Of a stretch of DNA of 64,000 nucleotides, positions 63,097-64,000 are shown piece after piece. Origin of the DNA: Bacillus sp. X1(2014) (GTDB lineage: Bacteria > Bacillota > Bacilli > Bacillales_B > DSM-18226); NCBI RefSeq assembly GCF_007678255.1, contig NZ_VEED01000006.1, positions 124,001 to 188,000 of the forward strand, written 5' to 3'. A program made the translations under genes and the position numbers. Position 1 is the stretch's first letter; each line of letters opens with the position of its first letter. The notes under the pieces were generated by a model that saw only the letters and a program-made list of their open reading frames with translations, ran no database searches and was not told where the DNA came from.

Positions 63097-64000
63097 TAGT
63101 CAGCCCTCCTTATATCACAAAGGAATGCTTTATATTCTGGAATCATTGTGTTGGCATCTCCAATATGTGGAGTCAGGCGGTTTGCAATATCTCCTTTGGC
63201 ATATCCTTTAAATCCAAAATTCCAAGGCATCCCTAATTGATGCACTTTTTTGCCTCTAACGGTAAATGGTTTATAGCGTTTTGTCACCATGGCATAGGCT
63301 GTGATTTCACCGCGTGCGGAAGTAACGATCACTTTGTCTTTATTTTTTATGCCTTTTTCCTTGGCCAGCTCTTCACTTATTTCAACAAACATATAGCGGG
63401 CAATTTCGGAAAGCCACTCTTGGTTACGAGTCATCGAACCTGACTGCCAGTGTGCTTCGACACGGTACGTCGTCGCAACAATCGGGAAGTCAGCTTTAAA
63501 GCCTTTTTTATTAAAGTCGCCATCATTAATGACCACAGCTGGGTTCAATTCCACCGATGAGAACGCATTTGGTACAGGGCTTTCAAATGGCTCATAGTGT
63601 TCAGGGAATGGACCATCATTCATCGTTGGGGCAAATAATAACCCGACGCCATCCTTATTCATCATGAAGGCGCCCTTACCGCCTGGTTCGCTTGGGGAAA
63701 GAATCGCTTTAAAGTCAGGAACATCGTTACCAACCCAAGACTTCGCAGTTTCATCCCACCAAATAACAGCTTTTTTCTTGCTCCATGGCTTACCGCTTGG
63801 ATCGGCAGAGGCACGGTTGTAAAGAATTCGGCGGTTCATCGGCCAAGCAAATGACCAGTTTAGGAAGTTGGCATTGCCTGTATCTTTATTATCACGGCGC
63901 TTGGATAAATTTTTCCCCTCTTCCGGATAAAAGCCGGAATAAATCCAGTTTCCGCTTGAAGTGGATCCGTCTTCTAATAAGGCACCAAAACCAGGAAGCA
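63096..64000 (-). CDS. fdnG: Formate dehydrogenase alpha (molybdopterin) subunit, C-terminal part
   Basis: About 300 C-terminal residues; the 5' end lies beyond position 64000. The frame continues upstream of an internal ATG at 63839 (LPGFGALLEDGSTSSGNW..., LNWSFAWPMNRRILYNRASADPSGKPW), so that ATG is not the start. EAHWQSGSMTRNQEWLSEIARYMFVEISEELAKEKGIKNKDKVIVTSARGEI is the molydopterin-dinucleotide-binding domain of FDH-N/O-type enzymes. It oxidises formate to CO2. The catalytic Cys or Sec lies outside the window. First visible gene of the leftward FDH-Moco operon. Confidence 0.93.
   Translation of the reverse strand, partial: LPGFGALLEDGSTSSGNWIYSGFYPEEGKNLSKRRDNKDTGNANFLNWSFAWPMNRRILYNRASADPSGKPWSKKKAVIWWDETAKSWVGNDVPDFKAILSPSEPGGKGAFMMNKDGVGLLFAPTMNDGPFPEHYEPFESPVPNAFSSVELNPAVVINDGDFNKKGFKADFPIVATTYRVEAHWQSGSMTRNQEWLSEIARYMFVEISEELAKEKGIKNKDKVIVTSARGEITAYAMVTKRYKPFTVRGKKVHQLGMPWNFGFKGYAKGDIANRLTPHIGDANTMIPEYKAFLCDIRRAD

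Noticed and set aside
63096..63839. Complete 247-residue gene at the right edge
   Set aside because: The frame continues without stop through FDH alpha-like sequence to position 64000, so the ATG at 63839 is internal.

Overview
This 64 kb window comes from a spore-forming, low-to-medium GC member of the Bacillaceae. The gene order from glyA to ywdI follows the Bacillus subtilis chromosome closely: glyA, ywlG, rpiB, ywlE, mntP, tsaC, ywlB, spoIIR, prmC, prfA, tdk, rpmE, rho, glpX, murA2, tal, fbaA, spo0F, ywjG, pyrG, rpoE, fadF, clsB, uvsE, sspH, argS, ywiB, speB, speE, pbpG, ywhD, ywhC, ywhB, ywgA, ywfO, rsfA, lipL, pta, hemQ, gerQ, ywdK, ywdI. Sporulation genes (spoIIR, spo0F, sspH, rsfA, gerQ), a perfect parS centromere site (55040-55055) and a DnaA-box cluster at tsaC (4772-5051) fit an origin-proximal chromosome arm. 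I saw no rRNA, tRNA, CRISPR array, transposase or prophage. The genus (Neobacillus or Bacillus sensu lato) is inferred only.

Layout. 1-9 kb: one-carbon, pentose, tRNA t6A and translation-termination genes with early sporulation gene spoIIR. 9-11.3 kb: an accessory drug-efflux unit (TetR repressor and DHA2 transporter) with a promoter that carries its own operators. 11.3-23.3 kb: housekeeping block tdk-rpmE-rho-glpX-murA2-tal-fbaA-spo0F-ywjG-pyrG-rpoE, with a pyrG leader of the CTP-sensing attenuator type. 24-35 kb: acyl-CoA degradation regulon (fadF, thiolase, hydroxyacyl-CoA dehydrogenase, two acyl-CoA dehydrogenases, TetR/FadR-type regulator, coenzyme-B12 isobutyryl-CoA mutase fusion icmF) with two matching operator palindromes. 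35-55 kb: cardiolipin synthase, UV endonuclease, argS, polyamine synthesis, spore peptidoglycan enzyme, lipoyl transfer, acetate overflow and haem synthesis. 55-64 kb: one long leftward operon joining a membrane-bound respiratory formate dehydrogenase to molybdenum cofactor genes (mobA, two moeA-type genes, moaE, moaD, moeB); the alpha subunit runs off the right edge.

The most unusual content lies between genes. (1) A 13-bp palindrome, GGTGTCAGGCACC or close variants, occurs about 17 times, mostly 11-54 bp downstream of stop codons, sometimes as inverted pairs, and also in frame inside prmC (twice), tsaC and a moeA gene. (2) Several intergenic arrays repeat a short locus-specific core at intervals close to whole helical turns: 6 x 21 bp at 11958-12073, 6 x ~21 bp at 20690-20800, 5 x ~21 bp at 51134-51223, and 4 x 52 bp with alternating 21/31-bp offsets at 46451-46619. 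(3) Longer Bacillaceae-type interspersed repeats are present in several copies and orientations. The window was read by eye; promoters and operators are motif matches, not measurements.
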